DNA of 64,000 nucleotides from Arundinibacter roseus (GCF_004348825.1 NZ_SMJU01000002.1:372001-436000); one strand, 5' to 3'; positions 27,724 to 37,003 are shown, numbered from the stretch's first letter. Notes: generated by a model from the letters alone, not told the origin. A program made the numbers and translations.

Positions 27724-27859
27724 TGGAAAAATAGGTTGGTCTGACAATGATTTCTGCAAAGATGCAAAACAGTTGATTAGAAGTATATGAATTTTCTGTG
27801 AATAGTTGCCTGTCAAAAGGACCAAAAGACGGCAGGAAGGCTTTTCCATAATTAAGCCG

Positions 27860-27867
27860 TATCTTTG
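27860..27867 (+). promoter_or_regulatory. -7 promoter element of rhlE
   Basis: TATCTTTG fits the Bacteroidota TAnnTTTG motif. The predicted transcript would start about 7 nt further on and carry a leader of about 60 nt with a hairpin and T-run before the ATG at 27935. Confidence 0.55.
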
Positions 27868-27881
27868 CAGTTCTATTCACT

Positions 27882-27917
27882 GGCCTTGGGATAAGAATCT
27901 CCCGAAGGCCTTTTTTT
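27882..27917 (+). promoter_or_regulatory. Terminator-like hairpin in the rhlE leader (possible attenuator)
   Basis: Stem GGCCTT-GGGA (27882-27891) pairs with TCCC-G-AAGGCC (27900-27910), one bulged base, followed at once by seven T (27911-27917). No upstream gene is transcribed towards it, because the PhoD gene runs away. It lies between the rhlE promoter and its start codon, so it looks like a transcription attenuator. Confidence 0.5.
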
Positions 27918-27934
27918 AACTCTATTTTACCTAC

Positions 27935-29191
27935 ATGTCATTCGAATCCTTACAATTAATTCCAACCATCCTGAAAGCAGTTCAGGAGGAAGGATATACA
28001 ATCCCCACACCGATACAGGCGCAGGCTATTCCGCTGGTACTTCAAGGCAGAGATTTGCTGGGTTGTGCCCAAACCGGAACGGGAAAAACAGCCGCATTTG
28101 CCATTCCGATTTTACAATTGCTCAAAAAAACTGAGACTAATGAGCGCACCCGCAAAATTCGCAGTCTGATTGTAACCCCAACCCGGGAATTAGCCATTCA
28201 GATTGAAGAAAGTTTTGTGGCTTACGGGCGGCATACCGGCATGAAATGTGCCGTGGTTTTTGGGGGAGTGAACCAAAATCCGCAAACCCGTACGTTGCAG
28301 CAGGGTGTGGATATTCTGGTTGCTACGCCGGGCCGCCTGCTTGACCTGATGAATCAGGGATTTGTCTCCCTGAAAAACGTAGAATTTTTTGTGTTGGACG
28401 AAGCCGACCGCATGCTCGATATGGGATTTGTACATGATGTGCGCAAGTTGTTGGCGGTGCTTCCCAAAAAGCGGCAATCACTGTTTTTTTCGGCAACTAT
28501 GCCTCCCGAAATCGTAAAATTGGCGGATACCATTCTTCAAAATCCGGCCAAGGTAGAAGTAACACCCGTGTCGTCTACCGCCGAAACCATCAATCAGTTT
28601 GTCTATTTTGTAGATAAAGGGAATAAAAATGCTTTGTTGCTTGATGTGCTGAGCAATGAAAAGATAAAGACCGTTCTCGTTTTTGCCCGAACTAAGCACG
28701 GGGCTGATAAGGTAGTGAAGATTTTAATTAAACACGGAATTTCTGCCGAAGCCATTCACGGCAATAAAGCTCAAAATGCCCGGCAACGTGCTTTGAGCAA
28801 TTTTAAAGCGCAAACAACCCGTGTGCTGGTAGCCACGGATATTGCCGCCCGAGGAATTGATGTTGACGAGCTGGAATTTGTCATCAACTTTGAACTTCCC
28901 AACATTGCCGAAACCTACGTACACCGCATTGGCCGTACGGGCCGCGCCGGTGCCAACGGAACGGCCCTTTCGTTTTGTGATGCCGAAGAAAAAGCTTATT
29001 TACGAGATATAGAAAAGCTGATTGGAAAGAAAATTCCGGTGCGGGATGCACATCCTTTTCCGTTGATTGATCATTCTCCGGTGAAAGAAGAGCAGCGGCA
29101 GCAAGGCCGCGGAGCACGTGCCCCCCGGCCAAAACCCGCAGGTGAAGCTCCCCGCAAGAAATGGCAGAGCCGTCCCAAGACGAGATCTTGA
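27935..29191 (+). CDS. rhlE: DEAD-box ATP-dependent RNA helicase RhlE
   Basis: 418 residues. Q motif GYTIPTPIQ, motif I AQTGTGKT, motif Ia PTRELA, DEAD in [16 protein letters not shown], and motif [12 protein letters not shown]. The C-terminal tail (about 380-418) is basic and rich in Arg/Pro/Lys, typical of RhlE for RNA binding. It remodels structured RNA and helps ribosome assembly or cold growth. Its leader hairpin suggests autoregulation or cold response. Confidence 0.92.
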   Translation: MSFESLQLIPTILKAVQEEGYTIPTPIQAQAIPLVLQGRDLLGCAQTGTGKTAAFAIPILQLLKKTETNERTRKIRSLIVTPTRELAIQIEESFVAYGRHTGMKCAVVFGGVNQNPQTRTLQQGVDILVATPGRLLDLMNQGFVSLKNVEFFVLDEADRMLDMGFVHDVRKLLAVLPKKRQSLFFSATMPPEIVKLADTILQNPAKVEVTPVSSTAETINQFVYFVDKGNKNALLLDVLSNEKIKTVLVFARTKHGADKVVKILIKHGISAEAIHGNKAQNARQRALSNFKAQTTRVLVATDIAARGIDVDELEFVINFELPNIAETYVHRIGRTGRAGANGTALSFCDAEEKAYLRDIEKLIGKKIPVRDAHPFPLIDHSPVKEEQRQQGRGARAPRPKPAGEAPRKKWQSRPKTRS

Positions 29192-29227
29192 TTGGATTAT
29201 AAATAAATTTTGAATGTTTTGAAATTC

Positions 29228-29278
29228 AAACTACCCCAATTCATGTTCACAGCTGAACGTTAATCGGGGTAGTTTTTT
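29228..29278. terminator. Bidirectional terminator after rhlE
   Basis: Outer 10-bp stem 29228-29237 / 29266-29275 (AAACTACCCC with GGGGTAGTTT), an inner GTTCA/TGAAC stem, and a T-run to 29279. It serves rhlE and the converging DUF5723 gene. Confidence 0.8.
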
Positions 29279-29320
29279 TAGTGAATAAAAGTGTTTAGGA
29301 TTTTTAACTCCTGATTCCCT

Positions 29321-30874
29321 TTACCGTCTTCTGAAAATGCGTCGAAAAAACGGTTCGCGATCTTCCAGATAACAAGGATTTGGTGAAGACGGTGGCCGTC
29401 TGTAAAGTCCCATGGAAAGTCCGGCGTAGAGATTTACCATCTTGGGTTTTCCAATATTCAGCAAACCGGCGAGGTGGTCTGTTCCAATCCACAGCGGCCC
29501 GGCACGGCCCGCAAGGCCAATACCAAAGGAGCCGTACTGATTCATGATTGAAACGGGAACCGAAAGTTCGTACCACCGGTGTTCGTAGCGGGGCGTCACC
29601 GACAAAATAGACTCGCCTTTCATGCCAAAGGCGCCGGCTCCCCGCAGGTTTTGAACCCACAGTGTGTTTATGTACACATTTGGTTTCACCATGTAATCGA
29701 GACTTGCCTGAAAAGTAGTGGGCAAAACCGACCGAAAGCTCGTGGTGCGGGTAGCGCTCGTAACCCCCAATGACTGATCAACGGCATTGAAAAACCCATC
29801 AGTGCCCTGCAAATTCTGAAACCGCTCGTAACGAAAGGATCGATTAATAACGTTGACCTGCTGTACGTTTACGTAATTTGGATTTTTATAGTTGATTCTT
29901 CCAACATCCGTGAGAGAAACAGCCATGCGATAGAGGTATTTATTCTTACTGCCATCACGTTTGCGCTGACCTTTTTCGGTGTAAGAATATTTGTGGACAT
30001 TGGGACGGTACTCATACACCATTCCCACATCAAAACCCCACCCGCTACCGGCGGGAGCATTGCCCAACAGCCACGCCGGATTAGGAGTAAAGTTCTGAAA
30101 AGCTCCTTCGGAAGTATAGCCGTACTGAGCATTAAGGACGGGGACTTCAATGATTTCTCTGAGATTGTTATAATTTTCATCAGGAAATACGCCAAAAGAA
30201 CTGTTATCGGCTACAACGTGTGCATTGTAAAGCCCTAACACCCGTTTCACAGTAAAACCTACTTTTAAAAAATCAGCTTCGTTATCCATCACTACCCCAC
30301 CCAGCGTCAATGCGAGTTCGCCAACGCCATTCAAATGCAGAGTAGTGGCCTGATTTTCAAAAATTATACTTTGTATTTCCGGGGCTTTTCCCCGGCTGCG
30401 AAGTGCCTGAGCCAAAGACTCAGTTGTTTCGGTTGTATTCAGAATCGCCCGCACACGCGAGCTTAGTCCAATGCCGATTTTTCCATCCCGCAACGAAAAC
30501 ATAACGGAAGGCAAGCGGGCTTCTGCGCCCAAATTCAGATGTTTGAGCCGACCGTTCAGGCGTTGTTCCAAATCTGCACGAGGCAAAATAATGGCTCCTT
30601 TTTCGTTGCGGTATTGATCAGGAACATTATTGGTTAGAAGGCTGAGAAAAGAGTAGGGGGCATTGTATTTTATGTGACTATTGGCGATATAAGTTTGCGA
30701 GCCGATGCCGTTAATGTAGAATGCGTAGCGAGAGTCGGCCACAAAGGCCGGATTATGATAAAGCGCCTGCGTGCCTGCATAGTTTCCCATTGCTACGCCG
30801 GGCATGTGTTGCGCCAGGGCTGTGTGCAGGCCGGTTGCCAATAACCAAATCAGGATAAGTAGTGTGCGGTTCAT
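29321..30874 (-). CDS. DUF5723 family outer-membrane-type protein
   Basis: 517 residues with a signal peptide (MNRTLLILIWLLATGLHTALA). Start of mature part: PGVAMGNYAGTQALYHNPAFVADSRYAFYING, the DUF5723 N-terminal pattern. Alternating beta-strand sequence with aromatic girdles and a GLSMGL-like end suggest a beta-barrel. A paralogue lies at 47415-48860. Function unknown; related proteins are often found near OmpA-like genes. A TACTTTTG element lies at 30910-30917 (minus). Confidence 0.82.
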   Translation of the reverse strand: MNRTLLILIWLLATGLHTALAQHMPGVAMGNYAGTQALYHNPAFVADSRYAFYINGIGSQTYIANSHIKYNAPYSFLSLLTNNVPDQYRNEKGAIILPRADLEQRLNGRLKHLNLGAEARLPSVMFSLRDGKIGIGLSSRVRAILNTTETTESLAQALRSRGKAPEIQSIIFENQATTLHLNGVGELALTLGGVVMDNEADFLKVGFTVKRVLGLYNAHVVADNSSFGVFPDENYNNLREIIEVPVLNAQYGYTSEGAFQNFTPNPAWLLGNAPAGSGWGFDVGMVYEYRPNVHKYSYTEKGQRKRDGSKNKYLYRMAVSLTDVGRINYKNPNYVNVQQVNVINRSFRYERFQNLQGTDGFFNAVDQSLGVTSATRTTSFRSVLPTTFQASLDYMVKPNVYINTLWVQNLRGAGAFGMKGESILSVTPRYEHRWYELSVPVSIMNQYGSFGIGLAGRAGPLWIGTDHLAGLLNIGKPKMVNLYAGLSMGLYRRPPSSPNPCYLEDREPFFRRIFRRR

Positions 30875-30909
30875 ACAAAGTAAAATCGAAATGACTGGCG
30901 ATTAGTTGG

Positions 30910-30917
30910 CAAAAGTA
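30910..30917 (-). promoter_or_regulatory. -7 promoter element of DUF5723 gene
   Basis: Minus strand TACTTTTG fits TAnnTTTG, 36 bp before the ATG. No clear -33 TTG seen. Confidence 0.35.
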
Positions 30918-31083
30918 GGGCCAAATATGTTAAAACAGATTCAGAAAAATGGTATGCAAGAAGATAAAGCGAACAGAGCCGAACTTTTACCTGACGGCTC
31001 GGTAGGAGACAGTAGCGTTGGATTTTAAATGGAAACGAGATTTAGGTGGGAAATAATATATTATTAATAACAAGTAGCACGAA

Positions 31084-31172
31084 CCAAAGATCCTATTTTT
31101 GGAGAGATAGTAAATTTGGTAATACCAAAGTCTTGCTATAAATTGTTTGGTCAATTATGCATAACTACCAAA
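31084..31172 (+). promoter_or_regulatory. Operator-like array overlapping candidate promoters of ATP-grasp gene
   Basis: Six half-sites: CCAAA at 31084, 31125, 31168 and TTTGG at 31098, 31115, 31146. The central pair forms a 15-bp perfect palindrome TTTGGTA-A-TACCAAA (31115-31129) that overlaps the -7 candidate TAAATTTG (31111-31118). A second -7 candidate TATTTTTG is at 31094-31101. Confidence 0.4.
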
Positions 31173-31188
31173 CCTTATTTTGACTTAT

Positions 31189-32619
31189 ATGAATTTTTCA
31201 TTTGCTAATTATGATTCGGAAAAATTTTATGATGAAATGTTCAGTCCCGAAGGAAGCGTCAGACCCGGCTATGACCATTTAAAAAATAAATTTGAAACCC
31301 TCACTCCTCAGGATCTTACAAGTCGGCAGCAGGCCGCCGAGCGTTCCATGCTTTCGATGGGCATTACATTTAATGTATATTCAGAAGGAGAAGGAACCGA
31401 GCGTACGATGCCGATTGATATTATCCCGCGTGTACTGCCCGGTCCCGAGTGGGAATTGCTGGAAAAAGGTCTCAAACAACGCATCAAGGCATTGAATATG
31501 TTTATTAACGATGTCTATAATGATCAGAAAATCCTGAATGATGGCGTGGTGCCGCGCGACCTGATCGAATCAAGCAAATGCTTTTTGCCCGCCTGCATGG
31601 GCATTACGCCTCCCAAAGGTATTTGGTGCCATATCACCGGTACGGACCTGATTCGGGATGATGAAGGTACTTTTCTGGTGTTGGAAGATAATCTTCGCTG
31701 CCCGTCGGGAGTTTCATACATGCTCGAAAATCGGGAGTTATCCAAGCAGATTATCCCGGATGTGTTGGCGCGTACGGGCGTTCGGCCCGTGTCGGATTAT
31801 CCCACACGTCTGCTTCAAATGCTCCAATACCTCAGCGATCGCCCCAATCCCACGGTAGCCGTACTCACGCCGGGTATTTACAATTCGGCCTATTTTGAAC
31901 ATTCGTACCTTGCTCAGCAAATGGGCGTAGAGCTCGTGGATGCGCGCGATTTGGTCATTTCTGATGGCTACGTAAAGATGCGGACAACCAAGGGTTTTGA
32001 AATCGTGGACGTGATATACCGCCGACTCGACGATACGTTTCTTGATCCCGACGTGTTTAATCCTGATTCGCTTTTGGGTATTCCGGGGATATTTGAGGTA
32101 TTCAAAAATGGAAAAGTGGCGCTTGCCAATGCACCCGGTACCGGTGTCGCCGACGATAAGGTAATTTATGCCTACGTACCGCGCATCATTGAGTACTATT
32201 TGAAGGAAGAAGCCATTATTCCTAATGTAAAAACTTATATCTGCCGTGAACAGGAAGATATGGATTATGTGTTGGCCAATATTGAACAACTAGTTGTAAA
32301 AGAAGCCAACGAAGCCGGTGGCTATGGCATGCTCATTGGTCCCAAAGCTACTGCGGAAGAGCATGAATTGTTTCGGCAGAAAATCCGGGAAAATCCCCGG
32401 AATTATATTGCTCAACCAACCATTTCACTATCCCGTGTACCCTGCATGATCGACGAACACGCCGAAGGGCGGCACGTAGATTTGCGGCCGTATATTTTGT
32501 ATGGAGATGAAGTGCACGTAATTCCGGGCGGACTTACGCGGGTAGCTCTACGGAAGGGTTCGCTCGTGGTAAATTCGTCGCAGGGTGGAGGTGGAAAAGA
32601 TACGTGGGTGTTGTACTGA
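31189..32619 (+). CDS. Circularly permuted ATP-grasp protein (DUF404/DUF407)
   Basis: 476 residues from the ATG at 31189 (MNFSFANYDSEKFYDEMF); a TTG three codons earlier is less likely. Signatures: MGITFNVYSEGEGTERTMPIDIIPRV near the start, the GTDLIRDDEGTFLVLEDNLRCPSGVSYM core, and late VVKEANEAGGYGM and RVPCMIDEHAEGRHVDLRPY. The family is thought to make an amide/peptide-like bond with ATP. Usually it is followed by an alpha-E (DUF403) gene and a transglutaminase-like gene; here the next gene is truC on the other strand, so it stands alone. Confidence 0.9.
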   Translation: MNFSFANYDSEKFYDEMFSPEGSVRPGYDHLKNKFETLTPQDLTSRQQAAERSMLSMGITFNVYSEGEGTERTMPIDIIPRVLPGPEWELLEKGLKQRIKALNMFINDVYNDQKILNDGVVPRDLIESSKCFLPACMGITPPKGIWCHITGTDLIRDDEGTFLVLEDNLRCPSGVSYMLENRELSKQIIPDVLARTGVRPVSDYPTRLLQMLQYLSDRPNPTVAVLTPGIYNSAYFEHSYLAQQMGVELVDARDLVISDGYVKMRTTKGFEIVDVIYRRLDDTFLDPDVFNPDSLLGIPGIFEVFKNGKVALANAPGTGVADDKVIYAYVPRIIEYYLKEEAIIPNVKTYICREQEDMDYVLANIEQLVVKEANEAGGYGMLIGPKATAEEHELFRQKIRENPRNYIAQPTISLSRVPCMIDEHAEGRHVDLRPYILYGDEVHVIPGGLTRVALRKGSLVVNSSQGGGGKDTWVLY

Positions 32620-32629
32620 AAATCAGAAT

Positions 32630-33307
32630 TTAAAGATCCAAAAGCTTTTTAATACGCTCAAAATCAGCAGACAGCGGTGCACGTACGTGCACCGCTGTTT
32701 TTGTTTCCGGATGTATAACCTGCAACTCAGCCGCATGCAGGAGCATGGTTGTATGATTAAAATGTTCCTTAAAAAACCGATTCTGCTTGTTGCAGCCGTG
32801 CGGGCGGTCGCCAATAATGGGATGAAACACATGCGCCATGTGTCTCCGCAGCTGATGCATTCGACCCGTTGTGGGAGAAAGCTCCACAAGAGAATAGCGA
32901 GAAGTTGGATGCTTGCCAAATGCCACCGGAATTTCGGTGCGGCCAAGTGTACGTGCGGCTGTAAAGGCCTCCTGCGTAGCGCCATCTTCCCGCGTCAGCG
33001 GGTAATCTATTTCAAACGTATCCTCCGTATATCCCCTCACAATGGCAAGGTACTTTTTGTCGATTGAGCCTTCGGCAAACTGTCGCTGCATGCGTACGTT
33101 TGTGGTTTCGTCTAAGGCAAAAAGCAAAATGCCACTCGTTTTGCGGTCCAGTCGATGGACGGGAAATACTTTTCTGCCCAACTGATCCCGAAGCAGCTGT
33201 ACGGCAAATTCGGAGGCATCGGCAGCCAACGGCGAGCGGTGTACCAGCAAACCATGAGGTTTGTTGATGGCAACCAAATGCTCATCCTGAAAAAGTATGG
33301 GCAGCAT
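32630..33307 (-). CDS. truC: tRNA pseudouridine synthase (RluA family, TruC-like)
   Basis: 225 residues from the ATG at 33307 (MLPILFQDEHLVAINKPHGLLVH); a longer reading to 33391 would overlap lysA by 80 bp and was rejected. The catalytic Asp is in HRLDRKTSGILLFA, the RluA family motif. Length and the short form without S4 domain fit TruC, which modifies U65 of tRNA. Starts 4 bp after the lysA stop, so it is in an operon with lysA. Confidence 0.85.
   Translation of the reverse strand: MLPILFQDEHLVAINKPHGLLVHRSPLAADASEFAVQLLRDQLGRKVFPVHRLDRKTSGILLFALDETTNVRMQRQFAEGSIDKKYLAIVRGYTEDTFEIDYPLTREDGATQEAFTAARTLGRTEIPVAFGKHPTSRYSLVELSPTTGRMHQLRRHMAHVFHPIIGDRPHGCNKQNRFFKEHFNHTTMLLHAAELQVIHPETKTAVHVRAPLSADFERIKKLLDL
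32671..32705 (+). terminator. Terminator of ATP-grasp gene inside truC 3' coding end
   Basis: A 28-bp perfect palindrome (32671-32698), giving a 12-bp GC-rich stem with GTAC loop, followed on the plus strand by TTTTTGTTT. It follows the ATP-grasp stop (32619). The same bases encode TAVHVRAPLS of TruC on the other strand. Confidence 0.65.
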
Positions 33308-33311
33308 GCGG

Positions 33312-34541
33312 TCAGGCCAAATCAAGCTGTGACCGCAGCAAGTCGTCCATGGTTTCGCGCCGACGAATGAGCGCGGCTTTTTCCTGATCAATCAACACTT
33401 CTGCCGGACGGAATCGGGCGTTGTAGTTGGAACTCATCGTGAAACCGTAGGCTCCGGCATTCAGAAAAGCCAAAAGATCGCCGGGACGAACCTCAGGCAT
33501 CGTTCGGTCGGTGGCAAAAGTGTCGGTTTCGCAGATATAACCCACTACGTTATAAGTAGAAGGATTTCCTTCCGGATTAGAAACATTCAGAATATGGTGG
33601 TACGAACCGTACATCATGGGCCGGATGAGGTGGTTAAGACCAGAATCGACATGCACAAATGTTCGGGCGGGATCTTCTTTTACTACTGTCGCCTGTACAA
33701 GCAGGTACCCGCTTTCGCTCACCAGAAACTTACCGGGCTCAAACCAAAGTTGCAGGTTCCGGCCATAGGATTGACAAAATTTCTGAAAGCCTTTGGAAAT
33801 TTCAGCGCCCAGGTGCGCCATATCCGTTACCTCATCGTCGGGTTTATAAGCCACCTTAAAACCTCCGCCCAAATCAATAATTTGCAGATCGGGGAAATGA
33901 CGTGCGGCTTCAAAAATTACTTCTGACGCTTGGAGAAAAGCGGATGCTTCTTTTATGTCTGAACCCGTATGCTGATGCAAGCCGATGATTTTGAGCGAGT
34001 AGCGCTCGACTATTTCCAGAATTTTATCCAGTAAATCTACCGAAATACCAAACTTGGAATCGCGGTGACCAGTCATGATTTTAATATTTCCGCCAGCGGC
34101 TACGTTGGGTTTCAGGCGAATCAGGCAGGGTTTTTCGGAGCCATAGGTTTCACCAAACCATTCCAAAAGTGCCAGGCTATCCACATTTACAACGGCTCCG
34201 GCCTCAACGGCCTCTTTTACTTCTTCAAAAGGCACGCCGCTGGGAGTGAAAGTAATTTCGCCGGGCCCGTAGCCTGCCTGAGCAGCCATGTGCAGTTCGC
34301 CCATAGAAACTACGTCAACGCCGACGCCGAGGCTACGCAAAAGCCGCATGATGGCCAGGTTGGTATTGGCTTTGCAGGCATATTTGATATGCATGTCCAG
34401 GCCCGAAAATGCCTCCTGCAACCGGGCAACTTGCCGACGAATTATCTCGCCATCATACACATAAAGCGGAGTACCGTACTGCTGGCACAACTCAGAAAGA
34501 GAAATAGACTGAACAGAAGTTAGTTGCCTGGGAAAAGACAT
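33312..34541 (-). CDS. lysA: Diaminopimelate decarboxylase
   Basis: 409 residues. PLP-binding Lys in KYACKANTN near 54, glycine loop DLGGGFKV, and the C-terminal GAYGFTMSSNYNARFRPAEVL typical of LysA. It turns meso-diaminopimelate into lysine in the cytoplasm. ATG at 34541; truC follows 4 bp later. Upstream is pyrF on the same strand, 66 bp away. Confidence 0.94.
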   Translation of the reverse strand: MSFPRQLTSVQSISLSELCQQYGTPLYVYDGEIIRRQVARLQEAFSGLDMHIKYACKANTNLAIMRLLRSLGVGVDVVSMGELHMAAQAGYGPGEITFTPSGVPFEEVKEAVEAGAVVNVDSLALLEWFGETYGSEKPCLIRLKPNVAAGGNIKIMTGHRDSKFGISVDLLDKILEIVERYSLKIIGLHQHTGSDIKEASAFLQASEVIFEAARHFPDLQIIDLGGGFKVAYKPDDEVTDMAHLGAEISKGFQKFCQSYGRNLQLWFEPGKFLVSESGYLLVQATVVKEDPARTFVHVDSGLNHLIRPMMYGSYHHILNVSNPEGNPSTYNVVGYICETDTFATDRTMPEVRPGDLLAFLNAGAYGFTMSSNYNARFRPAEVLIDQEKAALIRRRETMDDLLRSQLDLA

Positions 34542-34607
34542 GAAGTTGGATATTAGTTAAGCTAAATTATTAAAAAAATACAAACCGGATTAAATAAAAG
34601 AGGCTCT

Positions 34608-35435
34608 TTATTTCAAATAAAGTTCCAGATATTTTTCCATCTCCTGCTGAATGGCATGTGCCTCTACCCGGGCTTTTTGGGCAAAATCCTGACCATTTCC
34701 GGCATACAAAATCCCTCGCGACGAATTGACCAAAAGGCCACAACGGGCATTCATCCCGTAGCGAGACACCTCTTCCAAACTCCCGCCCTGCGCACCTACG
34801 CCCGGAACAAGCAGAAAATGATTGGGTACAAGCGTTCGAATGTGCGAAAGCGCATCAGCCTGCGTGGCGCCCACTACGTACATCATGCGGTCGGGGCCGG
34901 CCCATTGCTGCGAGGTGGTCAGCACGTGTTCGTACAGTGGCTTGTCATCCACTACCAATCGCTGAAAATCGCTGCCTCCTGTGTTAGAAGTCAAAGCCAG
35001 CAGAATAACCCATTTATTGGAATAATCCAGAAAAGGCAACACTGAGTCGCTTCCCATATAGGGGGCTACGGTAACCGAATCAAAATCAAGGCCGGAGGCT
35101 GCCGGGTCAAAAAAAGTACGGGCATACAGTCCGGAGGTGTTGCCGATGTCGCCCCGCTTGGCGTCGGCAATGGTAAAATGCGTTTTAGGAATGTAGGCCA
35201 GCGTTTTGCGCAGACTTTCCCAGCCCGCCACACCCTGCGCTTCATAAAAGGCAAGGTTGGGTTTATAGGCCACGCAATAATCAGATGTAGCGTCAATAAT
35301 CGCCTTGTTAAACGCAAAAACCGGATCTTCCTCATTCAGGAGGTGTTCGGGGATTTTGCGAATGTCGGTATCCAACCCTACGCAGAGGTAGGATTTTTTG
35401 TGGGTGATTTGAAAAAAAAGTTCCTCGTGAGTCAT
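34608..35435 (-). CDS. pyrF: Orotidine 5'-phosphate decarboxylase
   Basis: 275 residues, the longer subfamily-2 form. Catalytic motif [12 protein letters not shown] has the Lys-Asp pair; the phosphate-binding end is VPGVGAQGG. Makes UMP, the last step of de novo pyrimidine synthesis. Divergent from rfbC. Confidence 0.94.
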   Translation of the reverse strand: MTHEELFFQITHKKSYLCVGLDTDIRKIPEHLLNEEDPVFAFNKAIIDATSDYCVAYKPNLAFYEAQGVAGWESLRKTLAYIPKTHFTIADAKRGDIGNTSGLYARTFFDPAASGLDFDSVTVAPYMGSDSVLPFLDYSNKWVILLALTSNTGGSDFQRLVVDDKPLYEHVLTTSQQWAGPDRMMYVVGATQADALSHIRTLVPNHFLLVPGVGAQGGSLEEVSRYGMNARCGLLVNSSRGILYAGNGQDFAQKARVEAHAIQQEMEKYLELYLK

Positions 35436-35484
35436 CAGTCTGTGAAATATTGGGCCGAAATTACAACCTCTAACAATAGATTCA

Positions 35485-35492
35485 TAAATTTG
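35485..35492 (+). promoter_or_regulatory. -7 promoter element of rfbC
   Basis: TAAATTTG fits TAnnTTTG, 56 bp before the ATG. No clear -33 element. Confidence 0.4.
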
Positions 35493-35547
35493 CGGGAAGA
35501 ATAGAGATCGTCAAACCCCGGATACAACTTTACATCACTTACGACAT

Positions 35548-36093
35548 ATGCAGATTCGAGAAACGTCCATCAAAGGTTTAGTTGAAATTTTCCCCCGCGT
35601 TTTTGAAGATGAACGGGGAGCGTTTTTTGAGTCCTTCAATAAGGATGCATTTGAAAAAGCGGGATTGCCAGTGCATTTTGTGCAGGATAACCAATCATTT
35701 TCTACCAAAGGTGTTCTGCGTGGGTTACACTTTCAAAATGCACCTTTTGCTCAGGGAAAACTCGTTCGGGTTATTGTGGGGCGGGTACTTGATGTAGCCG
35801 TAGATATTCGGCCCGATTCTCCAACCTTCGGGACCTACGAAATCTTCGAACTTGACGCTGTCCGTAACAACATGGCCTACATCCCCGAAGGATTTGCCCA
35901 TGGATTTGCAGCTCTGGAAGATTCTGTTTTTAGTTACAAATGCACAAATGTCTACAACAAAGCAGCCGAGTCGGGCATTATCTGGAATGACCCCGAACTG
36001 GCAATAGACTGGGGCATAGAAAATCCGATTGTTTCCGAAAAAGACTGGCAATTGGAATCCTTTAAGGCATTGTTTTCAAAACAGACGCATTAA
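35548..36093 (+). CDS. rfbC: dTDP-4-dehydrorhamnose 3,5-epimerase
   Basis: 181 residues, cupin fold. VQDNQSFSTKGVLRGLHFQ holds the conserved catalytic His region, and PEGFAHGF the second. Converts dTDP-4-keto-6-deoxyglucose to the rhamnose precursor for surface polysaccharide. rfbA, rfbB and rfbD are not in this window, so the pathway is split. Confidence 0.94.
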   Translation: MQIRETSIKGLVEIFPRVFEDERGAFFESFNKDAFEKAGLPVHFVQDNQSFSTKGVLRGLHFQNAPFAQGKLVRVIVGRVLDVAVDIRPDSPTFGTYEIFELDAVRNNMAYIPEGFAHGFAALEDSVFSYKCTNVYNKAAESGIIWNDPELAIDWGIENPIVSEKDWQLESFKALFSKQTH

Positions 36094-36235
36094 TTTAAGA
36101 TGTAGTAATTGGTTGGGCTTTATGTAAATAAGTCGAATTTCATTTACATAAATTTCACTTTTTGTCCGCAAAAGCAAAGCTTCATTAAAAATTGGCATAC
36201 TACTTGTAAATGGAATAGTCAAACTCAACTGGTTC

Positions 36236-37000
36236 ATGACTATTCCATTTTTAAAACGTCCTGCCGAAATTCAGCCTTTTCCCAAAACGTTTTCTGCGGG
36301 CATTCGCGTAGACGTACATTCTCATATATTGCCCGGCCTGGATGATGGCTCGGATTCTATGCAGTGCAGCATACAGCTTGCCAAAGAATTAGTAAAAGCA
36401 GGTTTTTCCAAGGTAATTGCTACGCCACACGTCATGAAAGGCTACTATGACAATAGCGTTGAGAAGGTATTTGGGATGAAAACGATGCTGGAAAAGGAAT
36501 TGATCCTTCAAAAAATTCCCCTAAAAATTGAAGCCGCAGCGGAATATTATGTAAATCCTGAATTGCTGGAACTGGTACAACAAAAACAACCTTTGCTCAC
36601 GATAGGCGCTCCGGGTCAGCGCCCGTTTTTACTGCTCGAAACGGAGCGGTCTCAGGAACCTGACGAGTTGATGGCACTTGTGGAGGCTCTGAATCGCCGA
36701 TCCATAACGCCTGTTCTGGCGCATCCTGAAAAATATAACTACCTGCAAAATAGCTTTGAGCGGGCTATTGAGCTTTTTCGCGCCGGACTTTTGTTTCAAC
36801 TCAACTGGGATTCGCTGCATGCCCAAAGCAATCTTGTTACCCGGCAATTGGCCGAGCGACTCATTGAATACCGCATGGTTTCTTTTTTAGGAACTAATCT
36901 CCACCGGGTCAGTGAGTTGAGTCTTTTGCGGGAAGCCGCCCGCGAGCCTTACTTTTTGCTTTTAACTGAGAGTGGACTGCTGAATAATACGCTCAGGTAG
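36236..37000 (+). CDS. CpsB/CapC-type PHP-domain tyrosine phosphatase
   Basis: 254 residues. The PHP metal motif is DVHSHILPGLDDG near 26, followed by ATPHVM and later AHPEKY. This is the tyrosine-protein phosphatase family that acts on BY-kinases in capsule/exopolysaccharide control. No BY-kinase (Wzc) gene is in the window. It follows rfbC by 142 bp, and a joint polysaccharide role is possible. Confidence 0.86.
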   Translation: MTIPFLKRPAEIQPFPKTFSAGIRVDVHSHILPGLDDGSDSMQCSIQLAKELVKAGFSKVIATPHVMKGYYDNSVEKVFGMKTMLEKELILQKIPLKIEAAAEYYVNPELLELVQQKQPLLTIGAPGQRPFLLLETERSQEPDELMALVEALNRRSITPVLAHPEKYNYLQNSFERAIELFRAGLLFQLNWDSLHAQSNLVTRQLAERLIEYRMVSFLGTNLHRVSELSLLREAAREPYFLLLTESGLLNNTLR

Positions 37001-37003
37001 AGA

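Larger units (their letters stand above)
30875..31188. other. Divergent intergenic region with half-site array
   Basis: No ORF. Holds a minus-strand -7 candidate (30910-30917), a GAGCCG/CGGCTC hairpin near 30977-31001, and on the right a cluster of CCAAA/TTTGG half-sites (31084-31172) around two plus-strand -7 candidates. Confidence 0.7.

Noticed and set aside
27930-27960. tRNA-like T-arm sequence (TTCGAATCC)
   Set aside because: It is the start of the rhlE coding region; no acceptor or anticodon stem around it.
33308-33391. N-terminal extension of truC
   Set aside because: Would overlap lysA by 80 bp; the ATG at 33307 gives the family's usual start.
36109-36345. 78-aa ORF before the PHP phosphatase
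   Set aside because: Overlaps the phosphatase start in another frame and shows no family pattern.
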